A DNA stretch of 64,000 nucleotides, taken from positions 105,825,314-105,889,313 of the forward strand of contig OY755042.1 of assembly GCA_963576565.1 (NCBI GenBank). The letters are read 5' to 3'. Shown here in pieces: positions 11,771 to 21,726 of this stretch (position 1 is its first letter; the number at the start of each line of letters is the position of its first letter). The notes under the pieces were generated by a model. The model was given only the letters and a program-made list of their open reading frames with translations. It did no database searches and was not told the origin of the DNA. The position numbers and the translations under genes were made by a program. The stretch is from Aspidapion aeneum (Eukaryota > Arthropoda > Insecta > Coleoptera > Brentidae).

Positions 11771-12399
11771 AATAATCAGTGTGTAACCTTCTTCGGCGTT
11801 TTCTGATTTTAGTCTTCTTTGTTTTAAAAAACTACCACACCCATTGCCTTTGATATGACTTTGAAATAAATGACCAAAATAAGTTTCATCGGTATGCAAA
11901 GTGTACGTCACTGATTTTGAGATCGACAAGGCGCTGAAATGTTCACTTAGTTTTCGAAAAAGTGTTGACTAATAAATTTCGAAAATCATCTAAACATTTC
12001 GGGAAATTCTATAAACAAATCCAATGATTTTCCGCGCTTAAAATAAACTCGAATTTGTGCGAATATTCGTCTATGGCTGAAACTTTTATGTTTTGAAAAC
12101 AAATAAATATACCTACGTATTTTGATCTAAGCCAGAGATAAATCATAAAAATAAATATGATGTACCTATATATGGAAATGAAATTACAAAATATACAACA
12201 TTTTAAGCTAATAACAATAACAAGTGAAATATAAATTGTAACTTCTCTAGAACATTCGTACTGCTAACTTTATAAAGTATTTAACAGTGGAAGTTAAAGG
12301 ATTTTCCACCAATAATATTTGTATTACACTACTAATATCAAATTCCACGAAGGAACCAAGCCAATCATCATAAGAAGATGTGTCAAAATACTAAAATAT
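11771..12399. other. AT-rich DNA without recognisable genes
   Basis: A minus-strand open frame at 11696-11929 overlaps the inverted bracket of the P-like element and shows no motif. Nothing else is supported. Confidence 0.4.
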
Positions 12400-12690
12400 T
12401 TAACCAGGCCCTAGAAGATGTTTTTCAAAACTTAGATTGGGAAGAAATAGGTATCAAAGTAAATGGACAATACTTGAACCACCTAAGATATGGTGATGAT
12501 ATCGTCTTAGTAACAAATATCTCAGCCCTGGACACTTACAAAATCAAACACGGATAAAATAACAAAAGCCCAAAGATCAATGAAAACGCAAATGTTACAT
12601 GTAAAGCTAACAGGAAGAAAAAGGAATGAATGGATATGAAATAAAACAAAAGTAAGAGATGTCAGAGGAGAGGATAAATAAAATATATTT
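12400..12690 (+). pseudogene. LINE family A fragment with internal deletion
   Basis: The frame reads DVFQNLDWEEIGIKVNG, then LRYGDDIVLV. This is the RT active-site block, in which the usual F/Y-ADD is YGDD. It then jumps directly to ALDTYKIKH, which matches the far C-terminal block WTLTKSN... of the copy at 23.6 kb. About 250 residues between the two are therefore deleted. The rest is frameshifted. Confidence 0.7.
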
Positions 12691-12781
12691 AAGTTGTGTT
12701 CATAGGATTTAAAATTACTAAAAAAATAACAATTATTTACAATGTTGTAGATAATTTATCCATAAAAAAGTTTTAATTAGT

Positions 12782-13172
12782 GATGGAAAACGAGCAGACG
12801 GAATGACGTTGATTCTCTGGAAATATGGAAAACAATTATTATGGGATGCAACATGCACTCATACTTTAGCAAATAGTCATTTAGACAAAACTTCGAAATC
12901 TAAAGGCCGCGGCAAAATTATCGGAACAAAATAAAATCAGAAAATATTCGGAATTAATAAACAGATTTATTATCATACCATTTGCTGTAGAAACTTTAGG
13001 GCCCTTAGGTGATGAGGCAAAAAAAATTATTTTAGAAATAAGTGCAAAATTACCAGTAAAAGAATCAAAAAATTATATCATCCAAAGAATAAGCTTGGCA
13101 GTACAACGGGGAAATGCAGCATCGGTTTTAGGCACAATGAAAGAAGAACCTGGATTAGACTTATTTTTTTAA
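12782..13172 (+). pseudogene. retroelement-associated protein fragment (DGK.ADGMTL type), one frameshift
   Basis: The frame starts DGKRADGMTLILWKYGK, continues through LWDATCTHTLANSHLD, shifts frame near 12905, and runs on through VETLGPLGDEAK and QRISLAVQRGNAASVLGT to a stop at 13170-13172. I recognise this as a multicopy sequence found in many invertebrate genomes, usually next to retroelement genes. I do not know its biochemical role. It follows the LINE A fragment but need not belong to it. Confidence 0.6.
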
Positions 13173-13397
13173 ATTTATGTGTTTAGGATTTTTATTATTA
13201 TTTATTATGTATAGTGTTATTTAATAATGAATTATTGTTTATTTTGCTGTAAATTAAACATATTGTTTTACTATTTTTTTTAAATAACTTAGATGTATTA
13301 TAAAAATTTTTTAAACATTTTGACTTGAACCTAGATAACTTATTAAGTTTTTAATTTCTTAATTAAATTTATTAAGTTTAAATGTTTATAATCTGAC
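13173..13397. other. AT-rich spacer
   Basis: Nothing recognised between the retroelement fragment and the next MITE. Confidence 0.4.
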
Positions 13398-13871
13398 ACC
13401 TTCCTTGCTAGCCTATTATCACACTTCAAGTGTGAAAACAGGTTTTTTGTAAATATCTCAGAAACTAAAGCTCTTACGAAGTTTTAGGTTATAACACGAA
13501 TTATTGAGCAAAATATAGTCTACTATATTCTGAAAAGTGTATTGATACGATGTTCCGTTAAAAAGTTAGCATTTTTTAAAGTTTTTAATTGTCAAAAAAC
13601 TGTCATTAGCATTAATAAATTTTGACCAAAATCTAATCAGCTCGTAAGAATGCCGAACACTATTTTACCTGAAAATTTTATGAAAATAGGTTTAGCGGTT
13701 TCGAAGCTATCGTGTTACGGACAGATATAATATACACACAGACAGACATCACGACGATATTGCTAGGATAGGTCAAACTACATCCAAATAACACATTTTT
13801 GGCGTTATCTGAAAAAAAAATTTGTCGAAAATAATACCTTCTCTAGCCATTGCTACGCGGGCTAGGAAGGT
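13398..13871. mobile_element. 474-bp non-autonomous element M1 (CCTTCC...GCTAGCC ends)
   Basis: It begins ACCTTCCTTGCTAGCC and ends GGGCTAGGAAGGT, a short inverted repeat. Internal landmarks are GTAAATATCTCAGAAACT, CCGTTAAAAAGTTAGC, CAGACAGACATCACGAC and ACATTTTTGGCGTTATCT. Further copies are at 44.15-44.58 kb (+), 47.35-47.8 kb (-) and an end piece at 41.94 kb. No coding sequence; superfamily not determined. Confidence 0.65.
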
Positions 13872-14618
13872 AAAAATTAAATTTTTGAATTTGAGAAAAC
13901 TATAACTTACTGTATGGCGAACCTAAGACCATCCATGGCCAACTGAAGCAACAATGTCACACACGGCAAAATACCGCGACATACGGATATGTTTGTTTGT
14001 AAACAAAAGACGAACGGAATTTACTACGAAAATAAAAACAACAAAGCTGTGTGCATACAGGTAAAAATGAAGTTCACCTTCGTTTCAACATATAGATATA
14101 TAAAATCGACGTACGTAATACGGCGCTTAAGCATAAAGTGACTTAGTCGTATCGTCGGCAACTTTTGACTAATGAAAATAAAATTCACTTCACCATGCTC
14201 GCTTTTTGCTGCTGAAACTATCTCCACTGCAACCACAGAATTACACTTTGAACGGAAAACCCAAGACTTTGCTGTAACCCAAAACATTAACCTCAAAACA
14301 ACTTCAACTCTCCGTCGACCAATAGGAACCTACCCCCTCGTCATAAATGACAATAAAAAAATAGTCGAAGATCTTTGAGAAAATGCATCAAAAACGGAAG
14401 TACATACATTTATAAAAGCATCATTCATCAAAGCAAGACATGAGCAAAATCGAAGTTTATTAGAAAGTCCTCCGTCATTACGGAATTAGTAGTAATCAGA
14501 CATTATTTAAATCTTCATCTGCAATAACATAACATAACATAAAAAAATGATCAAAGTATGACGTCTTTTTGGAAGGGCGACATTCGCACTACTCATAATC
14601 AAACCTGACCTAACCTAA
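13872..14618. other. non-coding DNA, no gene recognised
   Basis: Overlapping open frames at 14024-14296 (-) and 14172-14378 (+) show no family motif. The stretch ends in CCTAACCTAACCC, a short TTAGG-like run immediately before the next element. Confidence 0.4.
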
Positions 14619-15990
14619 CCCACTAAATACAAAAACATTTTAATAACGTCAAAATAATGTACAAGTTAAAAACATAACGTTCGATTGGATGTTAGTTCTA
14701 ACGCCATATTCATAGTGAAAAAGAAGCTTAATAACCCGTTTTCTGACGTTAGAAAAATAATCTTATGTTTTTATAACGTTTTTCTAAAGTGTTAAAGAAC
14801 GTTAAAAAAAATAGGTTTTTAACAGTAAAAAAGAAATGTTTTTCTGACATTGAAAAATAAATGTTTTTTTACCAATGAAAAAATATATTTTTTTCAAATA
14901 TCTCTAAAGATAAGGTAACATAAATAATGTAAATAAAATTCTTCTATTTAGGAAACGCAGGGCAGCAACAGTTCGTTGAGGTTTTCGTGAACTCGACACT
15001 CAGTAAAGGCAATTCGGCTCGTAGCTTCTGAAAATAAAATTTAAAATTCTATGTAAACAATAATTTTGTAGTAAGTGCCTCGCTACGAGGCCAAACAATT
15101 CATGCTCAAGTGGATACAAGGCAAACAATTTCAAGGAGCGTATTCATTTTAGTATGAATGCAAACGAAGCATTCGTTTGGTCCCGCTGCGGGGCTTGCGA
15201 AGTAGCAGTTTGCTAAACCTTGTCTATGTAACATTTATTTATCAACAAACACGATTTATTATTATTATATAATTCTGCCTCAATTGAATACGCGGCTTAA
15301 GGTCCGGCGGCTAATCGTCCGCGGTGAATTGTCTGATTACCTATAGGTATGCGATATTTCAAGCAAAACCATTTTATTTCTTTTGTTTACTTTTTCTTAC
15401 CTTGTTGTTCTTTAACTATGCCATCTTTCCCACACAACTGGATTAAAATTCCGATCCAAATATGTATTCACTATCAATATTAATAATTGTGCTTTAAATT
15501 TGCCATGTTTGTTTCTGCAAAATGCAAATATTTTAACGAAAATTACAAAAAGCGTCTTTGCTACCGACTCGTATCAACTCGCAGCGAAACGCAACTAATG
15601 GCAATGTTCAGGTAGTGGGACGCGCTATAGAGGGCGCGATGGCAGCCTATTTTTTTAATGTTTATAAAACAAAACATTTATTAGCTTCATATATCTTAAA
15701 TTCAACGTTAGAAGTGAGATCTAGGAAAAACAATATAAAAATAACCATATATTGATGGTATTATTTTTAATGTTAGTGAAATTATGGTTTTTTTATTGCT
15801 GGTTTCTTAACGTTATTAAGAAATATATTTTTGGAAATGCTTTTACATGAAATTTTCGTTAGAATTTGCTACATGTTTTTTTAATGTCAAAAGCTGACTT
15901 AATTTTAACACAAATTTGTGTTAGAAAAAAAAAAAACATTTTTTTTTTCAACATTTATTTAACGTTTTTTACGATTTTGTTCTTAGTGGG
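14619..15990. mobile_element. 1.37 kb inverted-repeat element (CCCACTAA ends)
   Basis: Left end CCCACTAAATACAAAAACAT and the complement of right end CCCACTAAGAACAAAATCGT match over most of 20 bases. Both arms are rich in AACGTTA/TTAACGT blocks like those of the small MITE at 1107-1274. The middle (15080-15210) has several short palindromes such as GCCTCGCTACGAGGC. No clear target duplication and no transposase are visible. Boundaries are reasonable, classification open. Confidence 0.5.
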
Positions 15991-16004
15991 AAGGTGTGTT
16001 AACA

Positions 16005-16330
16005 ATATTCCTTATTACTTTATTTTGAAATCTCTTTACATTTAGTATGTTACTATCTTTAGTACAACTCTAAAGTTGAATACCAAATGTCCCTACCGGT
16101 TTTAGTATATGTCTGTAAAGCAGTAACTTATTGGACTTCCTTTGAATTAGTGAGTACATTTTTCTATACTTTATCTTAAGTTCTTTATTTCCCTTTGTAC
16201 TTTTCAGTGCAATTTGGTATTAAGTGTTATACCGAAATACTTGATTATAATATGGTATGGGCATATTGTTAATTGTGATTTGTATGTAATTTACATTTTT
16301 CTTATGTTTCGTTTCGTCTGCAAGCGGGCT
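16005..16330 (-). pseudogene. Jockey-clade LINE, C-terminal fragment
   Basis: The minus strand reads LKIKYRKMYSLIQRKSNK, LLLYRHILKPVGTFGIQL, a stop where the family has Trp, then CTKDSNI and RFQNKVIRNIV. This is the characteristic region after the RT domain of Jockey-type elements. The upstream portion degrades near 16300. Related copies are at 31.3, 36.3 and 42.0 kb. Confidence 0.75.
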
Positions 16331-16775
16331 CATCTCTGTAGTTGTTTTTTTAATATGCACTTTCAAACTACTTTTAAGTTTATTTGTTGGCATGATAGAG
16401 CTTTAATTGCTGCTTGGATGTGTGAGATTTTGATATCCTTATTAAGATATCCTCTTCTCAGGTTTCTCCACAAACCTTCGAACATAGTTCAATTTTCTAA
16501 GCCACAAACAGATCTCCCGAGAAATGCAAAGGGGGTAAAGTTAATTTAGTAAAAAATAGAGCTGCATTGCTAGCTCCTCAATAACAATAGGGTGTTTGAC
16601 AGTAGCAAAAAATAAATATATATTTATTTTTAGATATCTCTTTAGGTCTTGGGAATGCTAAAAACAAACTTTTATGTTTAATTTTTTCTCAAATTCATAG
16701 TTCTTTTAATTAAATAAATTCATTGAATTAAAAGAATTAGCCACGTGATTCAAAACAGGCGGTCTCAGCTGCGAG

Positions 16776-16783
16776 TGACGTCA
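16776..16783. promoter_or_regulatory. TGACGTCA palindrome upstream of the plus-strand remnant
   Basis: An exact CRE/ATF-type palindrome 137 bases before the ATG at 16920. The mirror copy near the other end has a comparable position. A promoter role is inferred from symmetry only. Confidence 0.45.
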
Positions 16784-16919
16784 CAAAACTGTAAACGCCT
16801 CGAACGAACCTATTTTCTGTGTTATTTTCTTATGGATGGTGATGTTTGCTTTGGTTTAAAGTGCGAATTATCGTCCTAAATTAGATTTTATTTTGTGTTT
16901 TGCTTATAAAACATTTTCA

Positions 16920-17070
16920 ATGGAAAACGGATTCTCCAAAGCCGATAGCTCCAACTTGCCAATGCTGAATTCCTTTATGGTGGCGGGCTTTTTTGCCAAC
17001 AACAGTAAATCATGTAATAAACCGAGGGGGGGACAGGTAGGCAAAAAGTATACAACGACCAGCAATACTT
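16920..17070 (+). pseudogene. N-terminal exon of a transposon-associated protein (LPMLNSFMVAGFF type)
   Basis: ATG at 16920 opens a frame reading MENGFSKADSSNLPMLNSF, then MVAGFFANNSK, after which the similarity to the family is lost. A possible splice donor (CAG|GTAGGC) follows near 17037. The LPM.N.FM...FF.NN pattern is the N-terminus of a multicopy invertebrate protein that I associate, from memory, with a YqaJ-like nuclease partner of THAP genes; that functional link is not visible here. Only about 35 residues are family-like. Confidence 0.45.
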
Positions 17071-17074
17071 AAAG

Positions 17075-17255
17075 TACTGCATAGGTTGCACTACATAGTC
17101 CTGCGTAGGTACTGGCTAGTCCTGCCTATGCACTGCCTAGTCTTGCATATGCACTGCTCAGTCCTACATTTAGCCTGCATGTGCAATGCCTAATCCTGCA
17201 TATAGAGGTATTCCCTAGCCCTGCCTAATAACTGCCTGGCACTGCCTAAAAGTTT
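17075..17255 (+). repeat. degenerate minisatellite (ACTGCCTAGTCCTGC motif)
   Basis: Variants of CACTGCCTAGTCCTGC and GCATATGCACTGC recur at irregular 12-28 base spacing through this stretch. It lies inside the two-gene element just after the broken plus-strand exon. Confidence 0.7.
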
Positions 17256-17339
17256 GTACACCTTTCTGCCTATTATAGTTGTTCACCCCTTGTAATAAAC
17301 ATAACCTCGAAAATTTCATCCTCATTTACGAAATAGTTA

Positions 17340-17465
17340 TACAGGGTGTTTGCTAATTGAATGCCAATATTTATGGGGGTGATTTTTGGGCCCATTTTAA
17401 GAAAAAAACTTCATATAAACATATGTCCTAAACGTCTTACCTTTTGAGATACAGGGTGGTAAAGT
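17340..17465. repeat. CAGGGTGTTTG...CAGGGTGG repeat piece
   Basis: The stretch begins ACAGGGTGTTTGCTAATTG and ends GAGATACAGGGTGG. This start is common in short insect repeats of uncertain class. It is internal to the two-gene element, so it is a later insertion or part of that element's spacer. Confidence 0.4.
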
Positions 17466-17496
17466 TTTTAAAAATAAATCATTTATTATTAATATA

Positions 17497-17506
<10 letters not shown>

Positions 17507-17577
<71 letters not shown>
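17507..17577. repeat. TA microsatellite
   Basis: About 35 uninterrupted TA units following a slightly imperfect start at 17491. It produces a false minus-strand reading of alternating Tyr and Ile. Confidence 0.97.
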
Positions 17578-17581
<4 letters not shown>

Positions 17582-17624
17582 ACAACGTGAGAAAAATTAA
17601 TAGAAACAATTTAGTAATACTCAC

Positions 17625-17809
17625 ATCAAAGTGATCTTGACAAATGTAAAGGGAAGATGTATTAGATAAGGCCCTTCGGTCTCTTCGAGCAAGTTCTAGC
17701 CACTTTTTCCGTACTTTTACTGCTGTAGGCACAAATGAATAAATAGTTTTTCAGGTGTTTTTATGCTAGCATTCGAACACTGAGGCACTACACACCACTT
17801 ATAGGACAT
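17625..17809 (-). pseudogene. THAP-domain exon, frameshifted
   Basis: Minus-strand ATG at 17809 gives MSYKWCVVPQCSN, SIKTPEKLFI (first Cys pair, C-x4-C). After a one- or two-base shift it continues FVPTAVKVRKKWLELA, then YICQDHFD (the C-x2-H pair and HF of the THAP signature). The exon ends exactly at GAT|GTGAGT, a good splice donor at 17624. THAP domains bind DNA and are found at the N-terminus of P-type transposases. The shift means no intact finger is made. Confidence 0.75.
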
Positions 17810-17894
17810 TTGTTTACATAAAAAAAAGTAAAAACACAGACGAAAAAAATAAACACTTGAATGCCGTGTATCTGTGCACGAGTTTACTGCGCTG

Positions 17895-17902
17895 TGACGT
17901 CA
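17895..17902. promoter_or_regulatory. TGACGTCA palindrome upstream of the THAP exon
   Basis: It lies 86 bases upstream of the minus-strand ATG and mirrors the site at 16776-16783 relative to the element ends. Role inferred. Confidence 0.45.
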
Positions 17903-18077
17903 TTGCAACGCCATGCTAGAATTGAGCGTTTTAGCGGCAAATTCAAATCGGAAAGTAGAAAACTTTATTTTAGATGTAGTCATGATAAAATATACTATTT
18001 TAATAATTTTGCGTAGCAAATTAGGGACGTATGTATCATTCTAAACTCTTTTCTAAAATTTGTTAAATACCCTATTG

Positions 18078-18828
18078 CAAATTAATCGGAGTGCTCAAGA
18101 ATTAACTTTGATAATGCCTGAAATAATAGATACTACTACTACAATCAAAGGCTTATATTAGTACTAAATTTTCTTCTTACATATTTATTAATTTATGAAC
18201 TTTGTGCATTCATTATGATAGAAGTAAACATAATAACAATCTTTTTCCTTTAATTCTGGTGAGGCGAATGAATCGAGTGCGCCTCGATCAGCTGGTTTCC
18301 TGCTGAGTATAATACTTAAGCAGTGTTCTTTCAGCAGACAAAAGTAAAAACACATCATTTAATTATTTTCCTTCTTCTTGATCTCCATAATCATTATAAA
18401 TAAGTGTCTCTTACATATTCATAACTAGTCTATCTATTACCAACTATGGTTGTCTACAAAAAACTACTGTGTGTTATACACATTTTTATTAAAACATTGC
18501 ATGAATTTCAAATAATTTTTTACAAATTTTAAAGTTTTAATTTATTACTATTAATAAAACTATTACCAACTCGATCCATTACTAGATGAATTAAACTAGT
18601 TTTTTAATTTAGTAGCTTTGAAAAAATCTGGAAATAGGAAAATACGCACCAGGATCTTTCAGTTAAATCCTATGACTGCAAATGTTTCTATAAAGTTACA
18701 CAGATTTTATAAAATTACTCGTATTCCAAATCAATAAAGCAAAAACTTTTAACAATATAACAATGAATCGTGCTTACTAAAGTTAGTTATATTTTACTTA
18801 AGTATATATTGTTTGTGCTATTCGATCA
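18078..18828. other. AT-rich DNA without recognisable genes
   Basis: Nothing supported. Earlier exons of the S28 peptidase pseudogene could have lain here, but none is recognisable. Confidence 0.4.
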
Positions 18829-20262
18829 ATGTTTACACAAAAACGACTGCAAAAGCTAAGAACAAAACATGTAAATATTAAAACTAATTTTAAACATGAA
18901 GGACAATATAGCATAACAAGATGGTTTACACAACACTTAGATCATTCTGATCCAACTAACTTAGAAACTAACCAGACCACAGTTTTTCTTTTGGTCAGAG
19001 GTGAGATTCAAGCATTACAATTGTATATTTATTGGGGTTTCTGGGGTGTGGATTTGCCATACCATTTTGGAGCATAAGAGATTTATCCTTAGAAAATTTA
19101 AGATATCTAAGCTCTGAACACTCTTTAGGGAAATTTTATTGCCAACGTTGGTTTAAATATTACTTTGGAACGCTCCCTTAATGATTTGTTTTTGGGGGTG
19201 ATACGCAGGATCTTTTCAGCCTGGTTTAAATTAAAATACCCCCATTTGGTAAAATAAGCACTTGCTTCTAGTGCAAGCTAAACTAGATTTTCCCCAGTAT
19301 CTTGAAACTGTTGCTTTATATTTCAAGACTGTAAGTGAAGAGTGTACTAATTTTGTAGAAACAGCAACAAAGGCAGTTGAATCATTACTAACAAATTCCG
19401 AAGGAAGAAAGCATTTAAAAGACATGATTAATGTGTGGAGTCCACTAGAAGACACCAGAGGTAATTCCAACACTACAAGTTATGACATTATTAATCTTTT
19501 CAAGAGCACAGCGAATTACGCAATTCAACAAGCAATATCCAGGAAATTATACTATTATATTATTCTTATTTTATTTTTAGCAATCCTCAATTATTGATAA
19601 CTTTTCGATTTATGTTGATCTTCTTCCCTGATTTCTTCCTTCTTGTCTTTTACTGTGTGTTTAATTCAGGACCCAGCAATAATTTCGACGCAACTTACAT
19701 TGAATCAGCTGTTTCAACAACAAACGTCAACTACACTTTACACTATGAAGACACGTCTACCCCAAAGGATAATGATAGACTAGCAATGGGTACATGGAAA
19801 ACTGAAAATGTATCTTCGTTAAGTGTAGAACCTTCTTAAAGTTCACTTTGTAGGTTGGATGTCAACATGGCAATTTTTATTGCATTTTTAGCAATTCTAA
19901 ATAACTTATTATATTTATGATCTTCCCTGATGTCTTCATCCTTGTCTTTTATTGTATGTGTGTAAATATGTCTTCAAGCATTTTGATGAGCCTTACATTG
20001 AATCAGCTGTTTCAAGAATAAACGTCAATTATGGTGGCTTAGATTATGCCGAAGACAGCGTTCTAATAGCCTACGGTTCAGTAGATCTCTGGCATTCATT
20101 GGGATTATTGGAAAATAAAAATAACATAACTGTGTCGATTTTGACCAATGGTACTTCACACTGTGAAGACATGTCTGCTCTAAAGGATGGTGATGGATTA
20201 GCAATGTCTAGATTAAAAACTAAAAAAGCTATTGAATCCTGGTTAGGTGTAGACCCTTCTTG
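18829..20262 (+). pseudogene. S28 serine carboxypeptidase (PRSS16 / lysosomal Pro-X carboxypeptidase type), dead
   Basis: Pieces in the family's order. N-terminus near 18829-19000 with RWFTQHLDHSDPTN and VFLLVRGE. A shifted fragment near 19076 with LEHK, then DLSLENLRYLSSE after a deletion. Near 19195-19275, FSAWFKLKYPHLVK then a stop, then ALASS. Near 19277-19480, KLDFPQYLETVALYFK and SEECTNFVE. Last exon near 19985-20262 with SAVSRINVNYGG, YGSVDLWHSLGLL (catalytic Asp region) and NGTSHCEDM (catalytic His region). The Ser nucleophile motif GGSYAGS is destroyed. These enzymes cleave after Pro and act in lysosomes or are secreted. Stops, shifts and deletions make this copy non-functional. Confidence 0.8.
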
Positions 20263-20720
20263 AAGTTCAATTTGTAGATTAGGTGCCAACATGGCCATTC
20301 TTATTTAATTTTTAGCAATTCGGAATAAGTTAGTAATTTTCAATTGAGAATATTTATGTTCTTCCCTGATTCTGTTCTTCTTGTCTTTTATTATGTGTTC
20401 AGTAGATCCATGGCATTCACTGTGATTATTGGAAAGCAATAACAAAACTGTGTCGATTATTGCAAATAGAACTTCACATTGTGAAGGCATCTCTGCCCCA
20501 AAGGATGATAATGGAAAACTAAAAAAGCTATTGAATCCTGGTTAGGTGTTGAACCTTCTTGAAGTTCAATTTGTAAGTTAGGTGTCAACATGGCAATTTG
20601 TCATTTCATTTTTAGCAATTCTGTATAATTGATAACTTTTCAATTCAGAATGTTTATGTTTTTTGTTTATTGAATCCTGGTTAGGTATGGAACCTTCCTC
20701 AAGGTTAATTTGGGTTAGGT
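19560..20720 (+). repeat. tandem copies of the S28 terminal intron-exon unit
   Basis: A unit of intron tail (TTTTTAGCAAT, then CTTCCCTGAT, then CTTGTCTTTTA) plus terminal exon begins near 19565, 19875, 20296 and 20594, about 300-425 bases apart. The exon in copy 1 (19675-19838) lacks the catalytic Asp block. Copy 2 (to 20262) is the most complete. Copy 3 (20395-20560) lacks its start. Copy 4 keeps only the last codons (ESWLG-like). All end near a motif reading EPS/DPS then stop. Confidence 0.75.
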
Positions 20721-21726
20721 GGCCACAAATCAGAATGCTTATCTTCTTGTTTGATATTATTCTTCTTGCCTTTTATATGCTTTAAAGCAGAGCATATTTA
20801 GGTTTTTACATTTAAATTCCAAAATATTATTTTAAGTGTGTTGTCTGTTTCTTCACCTTTCGTAATTACAATATATATTCTTTTCCAACACGGTTATAAC
20901 TTTTTTTATTTAGAATCATTAGATGCAGAGTGCGCATTTTTTTAAATATTGACTTTAGTAAATTAATTTATAAAAATGGTTGTGGTATTTTTATTTATTT
21001 TAACCTTTTAGCACATTTATTTAAATAGGTATCAAAAAATTATCACAGCGTTGATAATATTATGATTACTAATTAACATCACCAGACAATTCAAAGTTTA
21101 TGTTATTAATATTATTAACTTTTGGTGCTTATCAGGCAATTTTTTACGATATTCTTTTAAACCGATATCAATTAAAACAACATTGTTATTAACCAGTTCT
21201 TTGTTTCGCTAGAATAGAGGAAAATCGTTATAATGTTATATATCTTCTTTTAATTACATAACTTAAAAATGCATAAAACTTCTGCTAAAATAAACTGCCA
21301 AGTTGATGTTCTGTTAATTGAAATCGGCCATTTTGAAACGTACAATAATTACAGAGAACATAGCTATTAAATTTGATAATGGCAATTAATTATACTGTAC
21401 AACGACTTATGTGAGTAAAAGAGTTGTGTTCTCCATCCTCTGCAGCGCCTGCGAGGATATTTCCGCGAGGTTAAAAATTAGAGGGTTAATCATTGAGAGC
21501 ACATAAATAACACAGGCATGTGTTTTTTGACTTTCCAAAAAATTTTAACTGTTTTTTAGTAATTCGGTGGCGCTGATTCCAAATCTGTTATTAGTTTTTT
21601 CGTATCACCGCAGGTTTTTTGTCAAATCAGTAAAACGCAATATATATTTCATTGTTTCAAATTTAATAAAAAGGAAAAAATTCCCAGAAATGCTTGTGGT
21701 TTTTCTGCTATGATCCACTAAAGAAA
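20721..21726. other. AT-rich DNA without recognisable genes
   Basis: Nothing supported beyond the decayed end of the tandem S28 units. Confidence 0.4.

Larger units (their letters stand above)
16585..18077. mobile_element. 1.49 kb two-gene DNA element with convergent THAP and second-protein remnants
   Basis: Ends CAATAGGGTGTTTGAC and the complement of CAATAGGGTATTTAACA form the terminal inverted repeat. Each end carries a TGACGTCA palindrome about 175-190 bp inside (16776-16783 and 17895-17902), placed upstream of a start codon. A plus-strand gene starts at 16920 and a minus-strand THAP gene starts at 17809, so they converge. Both are cut short, and the centre is filled by a degenerate minisatellite, a CAGGGTGTTT-type repeat piece and a TA microsatellite. 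It reads as a deletion derivative of a larger element. Confidence 0.6.

Noticed and set aside
16214..16549. 111-codon plus-strand open frame
   Set aside because: Partly antisense to a Jockey fragment and low in motif content.
18829..20262. active S28 peptidase gene
   Set aside because: Stop after HLVK, destroyed Ser motif and several frame changes.
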